A stretch of 64,000 nucleotides of DNA from Actinoplanes sp. KI2 (GCF_025630775.1 NZ_JAOSZE010000028.1:1-64000); one strand, 5' to 3'. Positions 1 through 9,207 are shown, counted from the first letter of the stretch. Numbers and translations: made by a program. Notes: generated by a model from the sequence alone, not told the origin.

Positions 1-60
1 AATCCGGACGCCGCCGGGTCGCCGAGCATCGCCTCGTGTTGGCGGCGGCTCGGCCGGTAG
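1..60 (+). CDS. 3' end of an unidentified gene (partial)
   Basis: Frame 1 is open from the window edge to a TAG at 58-60, giving a 19-residue Arg/Ser-rich tail. Ten bases then separate it from the next GTG start. This would fit the C-terminus of an upstream gene on the same strand, but the piece is too short for any family assignment and may be chance. Confidence 0.25.
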   Translation, partial: NPDAAGSPSIASCWRRLGR

Positions 61-69
61 GGTGCCCGG

Positions 70-1245
70 GTGACTACGGATCCGCTCGATTTCGACTGGT
101 CGGCGCTGAGTCACGCGTACGGGCCGGCCACCGATCTGCCCGGCCTGCTGCGGGCCCTGCGCTCGCCGGAGCAGCAGCGTAGAGCCGGAGCCGCGGAGCA
201 ATTTCGTGCCCGGGCGCTGCATCAGGGTTCCCTCTATCCGGCTGCTGCGGCCGCGGTGCCATACCTGATTGAGTTGCTCGCCGACGACAGCGCCCCGGAC
301 CGTACGCTCGGTCACGAACTGCTGGCCGCGATCCTGCCCGAGCAGGAACTGGATCGATTGTCCGGCATTCGCCCCCATCGGCTCGGTCCCCGGCTCCACG
401 AACTCGCCGAGCAGCGCAGCGACTGGTATCTGGCACGACGGCCGGAGTGGCTGCGGCACGGCGGATACCGACGTCCGGAGATCGATCCGGTGTACCGGCA
501 GGCGTACGAGGCGGTCCGTGCCGGTGTGCCGACGTACCTGCGGCTGCTCGGCGACGCCGACCGCGACGCCCGGGGCCTGAGCGCCCACCTGCTCAGCTTC
601 TTTCCGGAGACTGGGCCGCAGACAACACCGGCGATCATCGCCCGTCTGGCTGTCGAGCCGGATCCGGTCGTCGGTTCCTTCCTCTGCCTCACCGCGGGCA
701 CGATCGGCGATCCGGACGACGCGGACCTGGTCGCCGCCGTGACCCGCTGGCGCGACCAGCCGGGCAGGATCAACCGCTGGACCGTGCTGATGGGACTGGT
801 CCGGCTGACCGAGACACCGGACCCGGGCATGCTCGAGCAACTATGCGACTGCCTGTTCCACGGCCCCGAGAACCTCTACGGCTGGGCGTTCCACCAGGAG
901 GACCCGGCTCTGGCTGCCGCCGTCGCCCTCGGTGACCTGCCAGCGCGCTGCCTTCCCGGCCTCGCCGCCATGCTGCTCGACCGGCTGGCGGCCGGCGGCG
1001 AGGACATGAGCCGCTTCATGTACGCCGTGCAACTACTGTTCAGTCTGGTCTTCCCGGACGGCCCACTGCCCGACGGGGCATCGCCAGCCGATCTTTCGAC
1101 GCAGCAGTACGCGGCCGCTCACGCCGTCCTGCAGAGCGGCCTCATTGAGGATGTCGCCGTCGCGCGTCTGCTCCGGGAGTGCAATCTTCCTGGCGACGAG
1201 GCGACCCTCCGCTCATGGTGCCCAACCCCGCCGGCAACGACGTAG
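70..1245 (+). CDS. HEAT-repeat-like protein of unknown function
   Basis: A 391-residue, probably cytoplasmic protein that starts with GTG. It is almost entirely helical by composition: successive 35-45 residue Leu/Ala-rich blocks such as VPYLIELLADD, PTYLRLLGDAD and PGLAAMLLDRL resemble degenerate HEAT/ARM repeats. There is no signal peptide, membrane segment or catalytic motif. Proteins of this build are common in actinomycetes and usually act as scaffolds; some are immunity proteins to polymorphic toxins, but no toxin gene is adjacent. No strong Shine-Dalgarno precedes the GTG. Function unknown. Confidence 0.7.
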   Translation: MTTDPLDFDWSALSHAYGPATDLPGLLRALRSPEQQRRAGAAEQFRARALHQGSLYPAAAAAVPYLIELLADDSAPDRTLGHELLAAILPEQELDRLSGIRPHRLGPRLHELAEQRSDWYLARRPEWLRHGGYRRPEIDPVYRQAYEAVRAGVPTYLRLLGDADRDARGLSAHLLSFFPETGPQTTPAIIARLAVEPDPVVGSFLCLTAGTIGDPDDADLVAAVTRWRDQPGRINRWTVLMGLVRLTETPDPGMLEQLCDCLFHGPENLYGWAFHQEDPALAAAVALGDLPARCLPGLAAMLLDRLAAGGEDMSRFMYAVQLLFSLVFPDGPLPDGASPADLSTQQYAAAHAVLQSGLIEDVAVARLLRECNLPGDEATLRSWCPTPPATT

Positions 1246-1378
1246 CCCCGGGGCGGACCTGGCCTGTGCAAGGCAACCGGTCGCCCGCGGTAACCAGCCA
1301 GGGCGCTGACGCATCCCGCGAGCTTCGCATCGAGCATCACCATCTCGGCCGGTGGCGGCCGTCGATACTATCGCCGCC

Positions 1379-2155
1379 ATGGAGGGCAGAGTCCGGAGTC
1401 ACCGACGCGAACCCGGCTTGATGACGTTGATCGTCGTCTGCGCCGTGATTCTGGTGGTTTGCCTCCTGTGCGCCGCGGTGCCGCTGGCCTTCGCCGACTT
1501 TTCGCGCCGTCGACCGTTGGGATGGCCGCTGACGACGGCCCTCTGCGGGCTGCTTCTGACGACCTTCGTCCTACGGGACCTCTTGCGGAAACGTCGGCTT
1601 GCCCGCGTTCGCAGGGACTTCGACCGGTGGCAGGCCACCTCCGGCTGGATCCCTGGCCGCGTCGACCGCATCTGGCCGTGGACCAATCACATCCGGGCGC
1701 CCGGCATGGTGACCGTGACGTTCGCTTTCGACCGCGACCTCGGCGGCCTCCCGGTCACCGTCGGTGAGCTTTCATGGATCGACGACGGGCTTGGTGACGC
1801 CACCGACCGATGGAAGGGCCGCGGCATCTTCACCGTCGTGCGACTTCCTGGGTCACCGCCGGATTTCGCCGTGCGACGCTACCGCACGGTCTATCGGCAG
1901 CGCGCCGGCGAGGACGAGTTCCGGCGCCGGTTCCGAACGATTTTCAACGACACGGTGAACGCCGACCGCCTCGATCACGAGGAACTGAGAAAGGCCCATG
2001 TGAACAACGAAATACCGCCGTGGACTCTTCTGGACGGCGAGTTGTTCACCATTGTGTCGATGGACGAGCCAACGACGCCGGCGGCGATGGAGTCAGCCGC
2101 CTCCGATGCACTGCGAGTCGCAGAGCTGATCGGTCTACGATCCTCATCGGCATGA
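1379..2155 (+). CDS. Hypothetical membrane protein with two N-terminal helices
   Basis: About 258 residues. Two hydrophobic helices lie near the N-terminus (around LIVVCAVILVVCLLC and TALCGLLLTTFVL), separated by a short basic loop, followed by a soluble domain of about 180 residues rich in Asp and Arg that would face the cytoplasm. No family is recognised. Three in-frame starts are possible: GTG at 1352, ATG at 1379 and ATG at 1421. The last gives the first transmembrane helix immediately. None has a clear ribosome site, so the start is uncertain. The gene converges on the sulP-like gene 51 bp downstream. Confidence 0.55.
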   Translation: MEGRVRSHRREPGLMTLIVVCAVILVVCLLCAAVPLAFADFSRRRPLGWPLTTALCGLLLTTFVLRDLLRKRRLARVRRDFDRWQATSGWIPGRVDRIWPWTNHIRAPGMVTVTFAFDRDLGGLPVTVGELSWIDDGLGDATDRWKGRGIFTVVRLPGSPPDFAVRRYRTVYRQRAGEDEFRRRFRTIFNDTVNADRLDHEELRKAHVNNEIPPWTLLDGELFTIVSMDEPTTPAAMESAASDALRVAELIGLRSSSA

Positions 2156-2206
2156 GGGTGCACACGCAGTAGTTCGGGCTTGCACTGGCAAGTGGGAGGA
2201 CAGACG

Positions 2207-3910
2207 CTAGCGGGTCCACTCCGCGCCGGTCTCCCGGCGGTAGGCGGCCACCGCGTCCTCGACCGTCGGGAAGAAGTGCTCCGGATCGATCGTCCGGGTC
2301 AGCTGATACCGCTCGATCTTCTCCTGCACCGGGCTCTTCATCTCGGCGAAGACCAGGCTGATCCCCCGGGCGTTCAGCTCCTCGTCGAGCTCCTCGAGGG
2401 TGTCCGCGGCCGTCGTGTCGACGTCGGTGATCGGCTCGGCGGCAATGATGATCCACTTCAGGTCGGGGTCGTCGGCCATGAAGCCGCGGATCCGGTCCCG
2501 GAAGGTCCGCGCGTTGGCGAAGATGAGCGGCGCGTCGAACCGGAACAGCAGCAGGCCGGGCAGCCGCTGCGCCTCCCGGTGGACGCTGATGTCGTGGTAC
2601 CCGCTGATGCCGTCGGGCCGTCCGAGGACCGCCTGGTAGGGCCACCACAACCGGCGGAACACGTTCAGCACCGACAGGCCGACCGCGACCGCGATGCCGG
2701 GCAGCACGCCGAGGATCGCCACCCCGAGGAACGCGGCAACGCCCAGGCTGAACTCGACCCGCCGGCGCCTCCACAGGTCCACCATGCCCGGTATGTCGGC
2801 CAGCGACAGCGCCGCCGCGATCACCACCGCGGCCAGGGTCGGCTGCGGCAGGTCCCTCAGCAGGCCGGGCACGAACAGCAGCATCAGGCTGATCGACACC
2901 GCCCCGACCACCCCGGTGACCTGGGTGCGGGCGCCCGACTGCTCGGCCACCGCGGTACGCGACCCGCTGGTGCTGACCGGGAAGCCCTGGAAGAACGAGG
3001 CCGCGATGTTGGCCGCGCCGATGCCGACCATCTCCTGGTTGCCGCGTACCTCCTGCCCGGTGCGGGCGGCGAACGCGGAGGCCGTGGAGATCGTGTCGGT
3101 CAGCGACACCAGCGCGATGCCGAGCGCACCGGCGGCGATCGTGCCGAGATCCTTCAGGTCGACGGACGGGACGGTGAACGGCGGGAAGCCCCGCGGCAGC
3201 GCCCCGACCAGGTCCACCCCGCGATCCTCGAGCCCGAACACGGCGACGGCCGCGATCGAGAGCACGACCGCGATCAGCACGCCCGGCACCTTCGGCAGCC
3301 AGACCCGCAGCGCCAGGATCACGGCGAGCCCGAAGACGCCGATGGCCAGCGCGGCCGGCACCGTCTTGCCGTCCGCGACGCCCTGGAAGAAGCCCTTGGC
3401 CTCGGGGATCAGCCCGTCGCCCTCGACCGAGAAGCCGAACAGCTTGGGCAGCTGGCCGATCAGGATGGTCAGCGCGAGGCCGTTCAGGTAGCCGAGCTGG
3501 GTGGGGCGCGACAGCAGGTCGGCCAGGAAGCCGAGCTTCGCCACGCCAGCCAGCACGAGCAGGATCCCGACCACCAGGCCGAGGGTGGAGGCGAGCGCGA
3601 CCGCCTCGGCCGGGCCCGCGCCGGCGGCGAGCCCGCCGACGACCACCGTGGCGATCATCGGCCCGAGCGAGGAGTCCGGCCCGAGCACCAGGATCCGGGA
3701 TGGGCCGAAGACCGCGTAGGCGAGCAGGCAGAGGATCGACGTGTACAGCCCGGTGATCGCCGGCAGGCCCGCCAGCTCGGCGTACGCCATTCCCTGCGGC
3801 ACGAGCAGGGTGGTCAGCACCACGCCAGCCACCAGGTCGCGGGGCAGCCAAGCGGCCTGGTACGTGGTGACCGTCCGGATGCCCGGTATCCAGCCACGAA
3901 TGTCGATCAC
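2207..3910 (-). CDS. SulP-family anion (sulfate-type) transporter with STAS domain
   Basis: A 567-residue inner-membrane permease of the SLC26/SulP family. The N-terminal 400 residues are a chain of hydrophobic helices that includes the family signature region near residues 40-60 (LLVPQGMAYAELAGLPAITG). The C-terminal 120 residues form a STAS domain (FRFDAPLIFANARTFRD, then PITDVDTTAADTL). Family members move sulfate, bicarbonate or dicarboxylates; substrate cannot be read from sequence. The GTG start overlaps the stop of the upstream PAP2 gene by four bases (GTGA), so the two are translationally coupled. No sulfate assimilation genes are next to it. Confidence 0.9.
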   Translation of the reverse strand: MIDIRGWIPGIRTVTTYQAAWLPRDLVAGVVLTTLLVPQGMAYAELAGLPAITGLYTSILCLLAYAVFGPSRILVLGPDSSLGPMIATVVVGGLAAGAGPAEAVALASTLGLVVGILLVLAGVAKLGFLADLLSRPTQLGYLNGLALTILIGQLPKLFGFSVEGDGLIPEAKGFFQGVADGKTVPAALAIGVFGLAVILALRVWLPKVPGVLIAVVLSIAAVAVFGLEDRGVDLVGALPRGFPPFTVPSVDLKDLGTIAAGALGIALVSLTDTISTASAFAARTGQEVRGNQEMVGIGAANIAASFFQGFPVSTSGSRTAVAEQSGARTQVTGVVGAVSISLMLLFVPGLLRDLPQPTLAAVVIAAALSLADIPGMVDLWRRRRVEFSLGVAAFLGVAILGVLPGIAVAVGLSVLNVFRRLWWPYQAVLGRPDGISGYHDISVHREAQRLPGLLLFRFDAPLIFANARTFRDRIRGFMADDPDLKWIIIAAEPITDVDTTAADTLEELDEELNARGISLVFAEMKSPVQEKIERYQLTRTIDPEHFFPTVEDAVAAYRRETGAEWTR

Positions 3911-4857
3911 AGGCCGAAACTACGCGGAACTTCGGCTGCGCGACCCACCCCCTCCGGGTGGGTTTTCGTCGAGTACGCCGTGGGCGCCGGCTCGTCGCGC
4001 CGTTGCTCGGGGAGGACCGGCCGATAGACGCCGAGCCCGGGGAAGGGCGGCAGGGCCGGGATCTCGTGGACGAGGGCCGGGCGCGGGGCGGCCGCGACGG
4101 CGATGGCCGGACGTGGGGCGGGAACGACGGCGGTGGCCGGGCGCGGGGCGGGCGCGACGGCCGGCGGCCGCGACAGCGGCGTCACCACCGCGAGCACCAG
4201 CGCGACCAGGGTCACCGCCGCGATCGCGTCCAGCCAGTAGTGGTTGCCGGTGACCACCACGACCAGCAGCGTCACCACCGGGTGGGCCGCCCACAGCCAC
4301 CGCCACCGCGACCGGGTCGCCGCGATCATCGCGATCGCCACGGTCAGAGCCCAGCCCACGTGCAGCGACGGCATCGCCGCGTACTGGTTGCTCAGCGTGT
4401 CGGTCGACGGCGCCCCATACACCGACGGCCCGTAGAGGTGCCCGGTGTCCACCATGCCCGCCGAGGTCAGCATGCGCGGCGGGGCCAGCGGGAACAACGA
4501 GTGGATCAGCAGGGCGAACGCGGTGAGCGAGGCCAGGCTCCGGCGGAACCAGAGGTAGATCCCGGGCCGCCTCCGGTAGAGCCAGACGAGCGCGGCGGCG
4601 GTGGCCGGGAAATGCACGTACGCGTAGAAGCTGTTGGCCGCCCGGATCCACCAGAGGTGCCCGAGCAGCGCGGCCTGCAACGACTCCTCGCTGGGCAGGT
4701 GCACCAGCCGCTCGAAGTCCCAGACGTCGCGCGCGTTGGTGAGCGCCGCCCCGACGTGCCCCTCGACCAGGACACGACCGAGTTTGTACGCGAGGAACAG
4801 CACCGCCACGAGCAGGAGCTCGCGCAGGGCACGCCGTGCCGCGGGTTTCCCCCTCAT
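3907..4857 (-). CDS. PAP2-superfamily membrane phosphatase/phosphotransferase
   Basis: A 316-residue membrane protein with five or six helices. It carries the PAP2 pattern in the AUR1/inositolphosphotransferase-like form: PLAPPRML, then AMPSLHVGW with the first catalytic His, then GNHYWLDAI with the second His and its Asp partner. Family members remove or transfer phosphate on lipid head groups. The last 70 residues are a cytoplasmic Pro/Ala tail with near-repeats of APRPAIAV. ATG at 4857 follows GGAGG with five bases spacing. It forms an operon with the SulP gene, whose start overlaps this stop. Confidence 0.85.
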   Translation of the reverse strand: MRGKPAARRALRELLLVAVLFLAYKLGRVLVEGHVGAALTNARDVWDFERLVHLPSEESLQAALLGHLWWIRAANSFYAYVHFPATAAALVWLYRRRPGIYLWFRRSLASLTAFALLIHSLFPLAPPRMLTSAGMVDTGHLYGPSVYGAPSTDTLSNQYAAMPSLHVGWALTVAIAMIAATRSRWRWLWAAHPVVTLLVVVVTGNHYWLDAIAAVTLVALVLAVVTPLSRPPAVAPAPRPATAVVPAPRPAIAVAAAPRPALVHEIPALPPFPGLGVYRPVLPEQRRDEPAPTAYSTKTHPEGVGRAAEVPRSFGL

Positions 4858-4966
4858 GGACGCCTCCCCCGTGGTCCGGGGTCAAGCGTCCGCCAGATCT
4901 TGCCCAGTGAGCAATGTTGATCGCATGAGAGTCACCTCACGTTCTCAGGACGACCTCAGGTGCGCG

Positions 4967-5206
4967 TCATCGGACGGCGTTCGGGTTGATCGGCGAGCCG
5001 ACCGCCCCGGTGATCGGCAGCGGCGCGGCGGTGAGCCAGAAGTCGTACACGTGCTCGGCGACGCAGTCGGCGGCCAGGGCGTCCGGGTCCCACATCTCGC
5101 CGATGAAGAGCCCGATGTGCGGGATCGCCACCCGGCGCAGCGGCTGGAATACCTCGTCGAACTCGTTCGGCCGGACCTCGAAGCCCCAGGTGTCGGTGGC
5201 GATTTC
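4967..5206 (-). pseudogene. C-terminal remnant of a cyclase-family (kynurenine formamidase-like) hydrolase
   Basis: About 80 residues match the C-terminal third of the Cyclase family (PF04199): TDTWGFEVRPNE, IPHIGLFIGEMWD and the family ending AAPLPITGAVGSPINP. Full-length members are 220-280 residues and carry the metal-binding HxGTHxD motif in the N-terminal part, which is missing here. Homology stops abruptly near 5206. No plausible ribosome site or start supports a functional 90-residue product. I read it as a truncated gene. Confidence 0.65.
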
Positions 5207-5225
5207 GCGATCGCCACCGCGGCCG

Positions 5226-5355
5226 GTGGCCGCATTCAAGGCCGCCGCCGGTGGGCTGCAGCCGGCGCTCGGCGTGCTCGGGGCGCTCTCGGCCGCGCTG
5301 GCCGTCGTCGCGTTCCTGGTGGTGCCGCGGACGTCCGCCCCGCTCGATTTGAGCC
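5226..5355 (+). pseudogene. Possible C-terminal remnant of a membrane transporter
   Basis: In the plus-strand frame at 5226 a hydrophobic stretch of about 25 residues (GGLQPALGVLGALSAALAVV, then AFLVVP) followed by a short polar tail looks like the last helix of an MFS-type transporter. It begins within 20 bp of where the cyclase remnant ends and lies on the opposite strand, so both fragments have lost their 5' parts at the same point. Identification is weak because one helix is not diagnostic. The remainder, to 5558, holds only the leader of the next gene. Confidence 0.35.
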
Positions 5356-5558
5356 CATTTTCTCAAGCCGAGCGCGAAGCGGCTGAACGGAAACCGAATT
5401 GCCGCCATTCCCGCTCGTTTCCCCGGCCTGACCTTTTTGCAACCTGGCTCACAACGCCCACGTCGCCGGTCAGGTCCGGGATGATTTGCGAGAAATTCTC
5501 TAATGCTGAGTGGTCTCCGAGCATCCTCGGTCGACCGCCCTTCGAACGGAGGCTGTAC

Positions 5559-6119
5559 GTGAACCGGCTATTGTTTCGCCTTGGCATCACCGGGGTTTGC
5601 GCCGTCGCCGCCGGCATGTTACTTGCCGCACCGGCCCAGGCCGCCCCTTCCGCCCCGCAGGCCGCCGGCCTATACCAGGTGATTGGCGGGAAAAGTCAGC
5701 CGAATTCCGCAAGCGCCCGGCTACAGAACTCCGGATTGTCAGCCACATCGACAATCTGGCAACGTCAGCTGATATTGGACGACGAATACGTACTGGACCT
5801 TGGCCGGTACCACATTCCCGGCGATGACGACGCGGGATGCGGAGGCTGGCCCCCGGAGTGTTGGTTAACGCACTATTACTACTACGTCGAGTTGAGGGCT
5901 CCGGGAGATATCGAGCAGGAGGCTTGGGATCGGATATCGCAGTACGTGCGGTGCGTCGTCAATGAGGCTGGTCTCGCGCTCATTGTGTCCACCATCGCGA
6001 CCGGCGGGACATCCGTTCCGGTGTTCGTGGCTGCCTTCACCGTCGCGGCCAACGATTGCGGGAACGTCACCCTGGAAGAGATGGCGCGTGCGTACGTCAA
6101 CATTCGCCACGACACATAG
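5559..6119 (+). CDS. Small secreted protein, unknown function
   Basis: A 186-residue protein with a clear Sec signal peptide: basic start, hydrophobic core GVCAVAAGMLLAAP, cleavage after AQA near residue 28. The mature part has four cysteines (AGCGGWPPECW, YVRCVV, NDCG), compatible with two disulfides, plus an unusual run of four tyrosines. No family is recognised. The GTG start is chosen because GGAGG lies six bases upstream. It is followed by a terminator-like hairpin and appears monocistronic. Composition is less GC-rich than the neighbours, which may hint at separate origin. Confidence 0.75.
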   Translation: MNRLLFRLGITGVCAVAAGMLLAAPAQAAPSAPQAAGLYQVIGGKSQPNSASARLQNSGLSATSTIWQRQLILDDEYVLDLGRYHIPGDDDAGCGGWPPECWLTHYYYYVELRAPGDIEQEAWDRISQYVRCVVNEAGLALIVSTIATGGTSVPVFVAAFTVAANDCGNVTLEEMARAYVNIRHDT

Positions 6120-6138
6120 CGGAACGGCTGAAATCTCC

Positions 6139-6168
6139 GGGGGCCGGACCAGCATTGTTCCGGTCCCC
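6139..6168 (+). terminator. Hairpin after the secreted-protein gene
   Basis: A 10-bp stem with one G-U pair (GGGGGCCGGA with TCCGGTCCCC) around a 10-base loop begins 20 bases after the stop codon. There is no U-tract, as is usual for actinobacterial terminators. Confidence 0.55.
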
Positions 6169-6321
6169 ACCCCGCTCTGGCCGAGCGGGAGAGTCAGCGC
6201 GCCGAACGCCGTTCTTCGTCACCGTGACAATCATTAGCACCGGCGGGGTGGGACGTCCCAGCACGACCGCCGACGTGCGAACCTCGGGTGGCGGTCTGCC
6301 GCCCGCGCGGGGCATTGCCGA

Positions 6322-7464
6322 TCAGGCCGTGTCGTCGAGGACCTGCTGGGCGATCCGGAACGCGGTGTTCGCGGCCGGTACCCCGCAGTAGATCGCGGCC
6401 TGCAGCAGCACTTCCTTGATCTCGTCGTCGGTGAGCCCGTTGCGCCGCGCGGCGCGCACGTGCATGGCCAGCTCCTCCTGGTGGCCGAGGGCCACCAGCG
6501 CGGTCAGGGTGATCATCGATCTGCTGCGGCGGTCCAGGCCGGGGCGGGTCCAGATCTCCCCCCACGCGTACGCCGTGATCAGCTCCTGAAAATCGCGGGT
6601 GAACGGCGTCGTCCCGGCCACGGCCCGGTCCACGTGCTCGTCGCCGAGCACCGCGCGCCGCACGGCCATCCCGGCGGTCCGCACGTCGTCGACCGTCCGC
6701 CGCCCGGCGAAGTGCCGGTCGATCAGTCCGGCCACCTCGGCGGGACTCTCCGCGGGGGCCAGGTGGGCCACGCCGTCGAGCACGACGAGCCGGCCGTTGC
6801 GCACGCCTTCGGCGATCAGCGCTAGCCCATCCGGCGGCGTGGGCTGGTCCGCGGCGCCCGCGACGGCGAGAACGGGCGCGGTGATCTCGGGGAGCCGATC
6901 GCGTACGTCGAAGGTCGCCAAGGCCTCGCACACCAGGGCGTAACTCTCCGGATCGGCGGCGCGCAGCGCGGCCAGTAGTTCCTCGGCGATGTCGGGCTCA
7001 CGCTCGGCAAACCCGGGGGCGAACCACCGCTGGACCGAGCCGGCCAGCACGGCCTGGACGCCGTCGGCGCGGACCGTCTCGGCGCGCTGCCGCCATCCCG
7101 TCGCCTCGCCGATCTTGGCGCCGGTGCAGAGCACGACCGCCGCCTCCACCCGGTCCGGGGCGTCGAGCAGCAGTTGCAGCCCCACCGCGCCGCCGATCGA
7201 GTCGCCGGCGTAGCGGAAGGCCGCACCGGGGCGGATCCGGTCGACCAGCTCGAGAACGCTCCTGCCCAGCCCCGGAACGCCGAAACCGGCATGGGCCGGC
7301 GCGCTGCGGCCATGCCCGGGCAGGTCCCAGCCGACCACGTGGTGATCCCCGTCGAGCCGGGCGACGCAGCGGGACCAGAGCGCCTCGACCGAGGTGCCGA
7401 GCGAGGGCCCGAGCACCAGCAAAGGGCGGCCGGGAGCGTCCCGCAGCGTGGTCGCGGTCAGCAT
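6322..7464 (-). CDS. pcaL: PcaL: fused 3-oxoadipate enol-lactonase / 4-carboxymuconolactone decarboxylase
   Basis: A 380-residue fusion performing the two steps that convert 4-carboxymuconolactone to 3-oxoadipate. Residues 1-255 are an alpha/beta hydrolase (PcaD) with nucleophile motif GDSIGG and catalytic-His region GVAHLAP. Residues 265-375 are a carboxymuconolactone decarboxylase (PcaC) domain with RRSRSMITLTALVALGH and EVLLQAAIYCGVPAAN. The fusion is typical of actinobacteria. ATG at 7464 is chosen because GGAGGG lies about five bases upstream. It is the last gene of pcaHGBL, 43 bp after pcaB. Genes for the CoA transferase and thiolase steps are not in the window. Confidence 0.95.
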   Translation of the reverse strand: MLTATTLRDAPGRPLLVLGPSLGTSVEALWSRCVARLDGDHHVVGWDLPGHGRSAPAHAGFGVPGLGRSVLELVDRIRPGAAFRYAGDSIGGAVGLQLLLDAPDRVEAAVVLCTGAKIGEATGWRQRAETVRADGVQAVLAGSVQRWFAPGFAEREPDIAEELLAALRAADPESYALVCEALATFDVRDRLPEITAPVLAVAGAADQPTPPDGLALIAEGVRNGRLVVLDGVAHLAPAESPAEVAGLIDRHFAGRRTVDDVRTAGMAVRRAVLGDEHVDRAVAGTTPFTRDFQELITAYAWGEIWTRPGLDRRSRSMITLTALVALGHQEELAMHVRAARRNGLTDDEIKEVLLQAAIYCGVPAANTAFRIAQQVLDDTA

Positions 7465-7507
7465 GGCTCTCCCTCCGGGCGGCCGGCGGCGTGGAAGACA
7501 CGGGAAG

Positions 7508-8650
7508 TCACGGCTTTCCTTCCGCACGGGCGAGAGCGGCGTCGATCAGCTGGTCGTTCGCGCCGAGATAGGGCAGTTCGCCGCCGATTTTGCGCCGCTC
7601 GGCGTCCACCCCGGGATAGGCGGCGGCCAGTGTGGTGGCCATCCGATCGGCGTGCACGACCAGGCCCGAGACGAGCTCGGTGGTCTGCTCGGCGGCCACC
7701 ACGGTGCGGCGGGAGAGCGTGCGCAGCGTGGCCCACTCGACGTGCCAGGCGCCGTCCGGGCGCTCGTCGATCGCGGTGGCCGCGGCCAGGTGCATGGTCG
7801 CGGCCAGCGGCGGAGCAGCCAGGGCGGCCCGGCGGATCAGCACGGACAGGACCGGGTTCCGTTTGTTCGGCATCGCCGACGATCCGCCCCGGCCCTCGGT
7901 GACCGGTTCGGACAGTTCGCCGATCTCCGGCCGGCTCGCCAGCAGCACGTCGTTGGCCACCTTGCCCCAGGCGTCGGTGCAGGTGACGAACGCGTCGGCG
8001 ATCCGGGTGAAGGGCGCCCGCGCGGTGTGCCACGGCGGCCGATCCCGCAACCCGAGCAGCCGGGCCGCGGCGCCGACCAGGCCGAGGGCGGACTCCGGCG
8101 AGCCGGCGATGGCACTGGGCGCGGCGAGCGTGCCGGCCGCGCCGCCGATCTGAACCGGCAGGTCGGCGGCGGCGGCGAGCGTCTCCCGGGCGTCGAGGAC
8201 CGCGTTGAGCCAGGTGGCCGCCTTGAGACCGAACGTGGTCGGGATCGCGTGCTGGGTGAGGGTGCGCGCGACCATCCTCGTCCGGCGGTGCCGATCGGCG
8301 AGACGCGCCAGGGCGTACACCTGCTGGTCCAGGTTTTGCCTGGTTTTGGCGGTCACCGATCGCAGGCAGAGCACCAGTGCGGTATCGAGCACGTCCTGGC
8401 TGGTCAGTCCGGTGTGCAGGTGGTCGGCGACCGCCGGGTTCCGCGATCGGAGCACGCCGAGAAGCGGAATGACCGGGTTGCCGCCGCCCTCCTCGTGGAG
8501 CTCGCCGAGGTCCGCGATCCCGGAGAGCTGCGGCGCGAACCCGCGCGCCGCCAGCCAGGCCGACTCGACCGCCACCATGGCCGCGACGACACTCTCGTCA
8601 GTGAACAGGTCACCGGCGCGAGCGTCCCCCGGCCACAGCAGGTCGGTCAT
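7508..8650 (-). CDS. pcaB: PcaB: 3-carboxy-cis,cis-muconate cycloisomerase
   Basis: A 380-residue member of the fumarase/aspartase superfamily. It lactonises 3-carboxy-cis,cis-muconate in the protocatechuate branch of the beta-ketoadipate pathway. The superfamily signature GGSSAMPNKRNPV is intact at about residues 256-268, and the helical substrate region HTGLTSQDVLDTA is present. It is shorter than proteobacterial PcaB (about 450 residues) but normal for actinobacteria. The ATG overlaps the TGA of pcaG by four bases. Confidence 0.95.
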   Translation of the reverse strand: MTDLLWPGDARAGDLFTDESVVAAMVAVESAWLAARGFAPQLSGIADLGELHEEGGGNPVIPLLGVLRSRNPAVADHLHTGLTSQDVLDTALVLCLRSVTAKTRQNLDQQVYALARLADRHRRTRMVARTLTQHAIPTTFGLKAATWLNAVLDARETLAAAADLPVQIGGAAGTLAAPSAIAGSPESALGLVGAAARLLGLRDRPPWHTARAPFTRIADAFVTCTDAWGKVANDVLLASRPEIGELSEPVTEGRGGSSAMPNKRNPVLSVLIRRAALAAPPLAATMHLAAATAIDERPDGAWHVEWATLRTLSRRTVVAAEQTTELVSGLVVHADRMATTLAAAYPGVDAERRKIGGELPYLGANDQLIDAALARAEGKP

Positions 8651-9207
8651 GCCCAGACGCCGCGGTGTTTCGGGAAGCTGAGGAACACCGTCTCGCGCGG
8701 GCCCTGCAGGTGGATGTCGAAGGCCAGTCCCTGCTCGTCCCGGGTGGCGATCAGCGAGCCGCGCCGATCGGCATCGACCGCGTCGAGCAGCGGATCGGCC
8801 CCGGCCACCTCGGGATCGGGCAGGTACGCCCGGGTGAACAGCCGATCGAGCAGCCCGCGCGCGAAAACGGTCACCGCGAAGAACGGCGGCCGGCCCGGCC
8901 GGGTCGGGCCCGGCTCGAGCGTGGTGAACCAGTAGTGCCCGTCCGGATCGGTTGCGGCCCGGCCGAACCCGGTGAACGTCCAGCCGTCGCGCCGGATCGA
9001 TCCGGGGACCCGGCACATCTTGCCGTCCGGGTCGGCCTGCCAGATCTCGACCAGCGCGTCCGGCACCGGCACGCCGTCGCCGTCGAACACGCGCCCGTGC
9101 AGCCGGATCGCCCCGGCCCGGCCCGGCGGCACCAGCTCGTTCCCGCCCGGGTACGGAAGCCCGATGTGGAAGAAAGGCCCCACGGTCTGTCCGGGCGCCG
9201 CGCTCAT
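8647..9207 (-). CDS. pcaG: PcaG: protocatechuate 3,4-dioxygenase alpha subunit
   Basis: A 186-residue alpha subunit of the non-haem Fe(III) intradiol dioxygenase that opens protocatechuate to 3-carboxy-cis,cis-muconate. It has the intradiol fold (TVGPFFHIGLPY, GRVFDGDGVPVPDALVEIWQ) but, as expected for the alpha chain, not the complete Tyr/His iron ligand set, which sits in PcaH. The ATG at 9207 overlaps the pcaH stop (ATGA). Both subunits should be made in equal amounts by coupled translation. Confidence 0.95.
   Translation of the reverse strand: MSAAPGQTVGPFFHIGLPYPGGNELVPPGRAGAIRLHGRVFDGDGVPVPDALVEIWQADPDGKMCRVPGSIRRDGWTFTGFGRAATDPDGHYWFTTLEPGPTRPGRPPFFAVTVFARGLLDRLFTRAYLPDPEVAGADPLLDAVDADRRGSLIATRDEQGLAFDIHLQGPRETVFLSFPKHRGVWA

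Noticed and set aside
2180..4027. Long plus-strand open frame opposite the SulP gene
   Set aside because: It is antisense to a clear transporter gene and its product is an Arg/Asp/Gln-rich low-complexity chain, as GC-rich codon bias produces.
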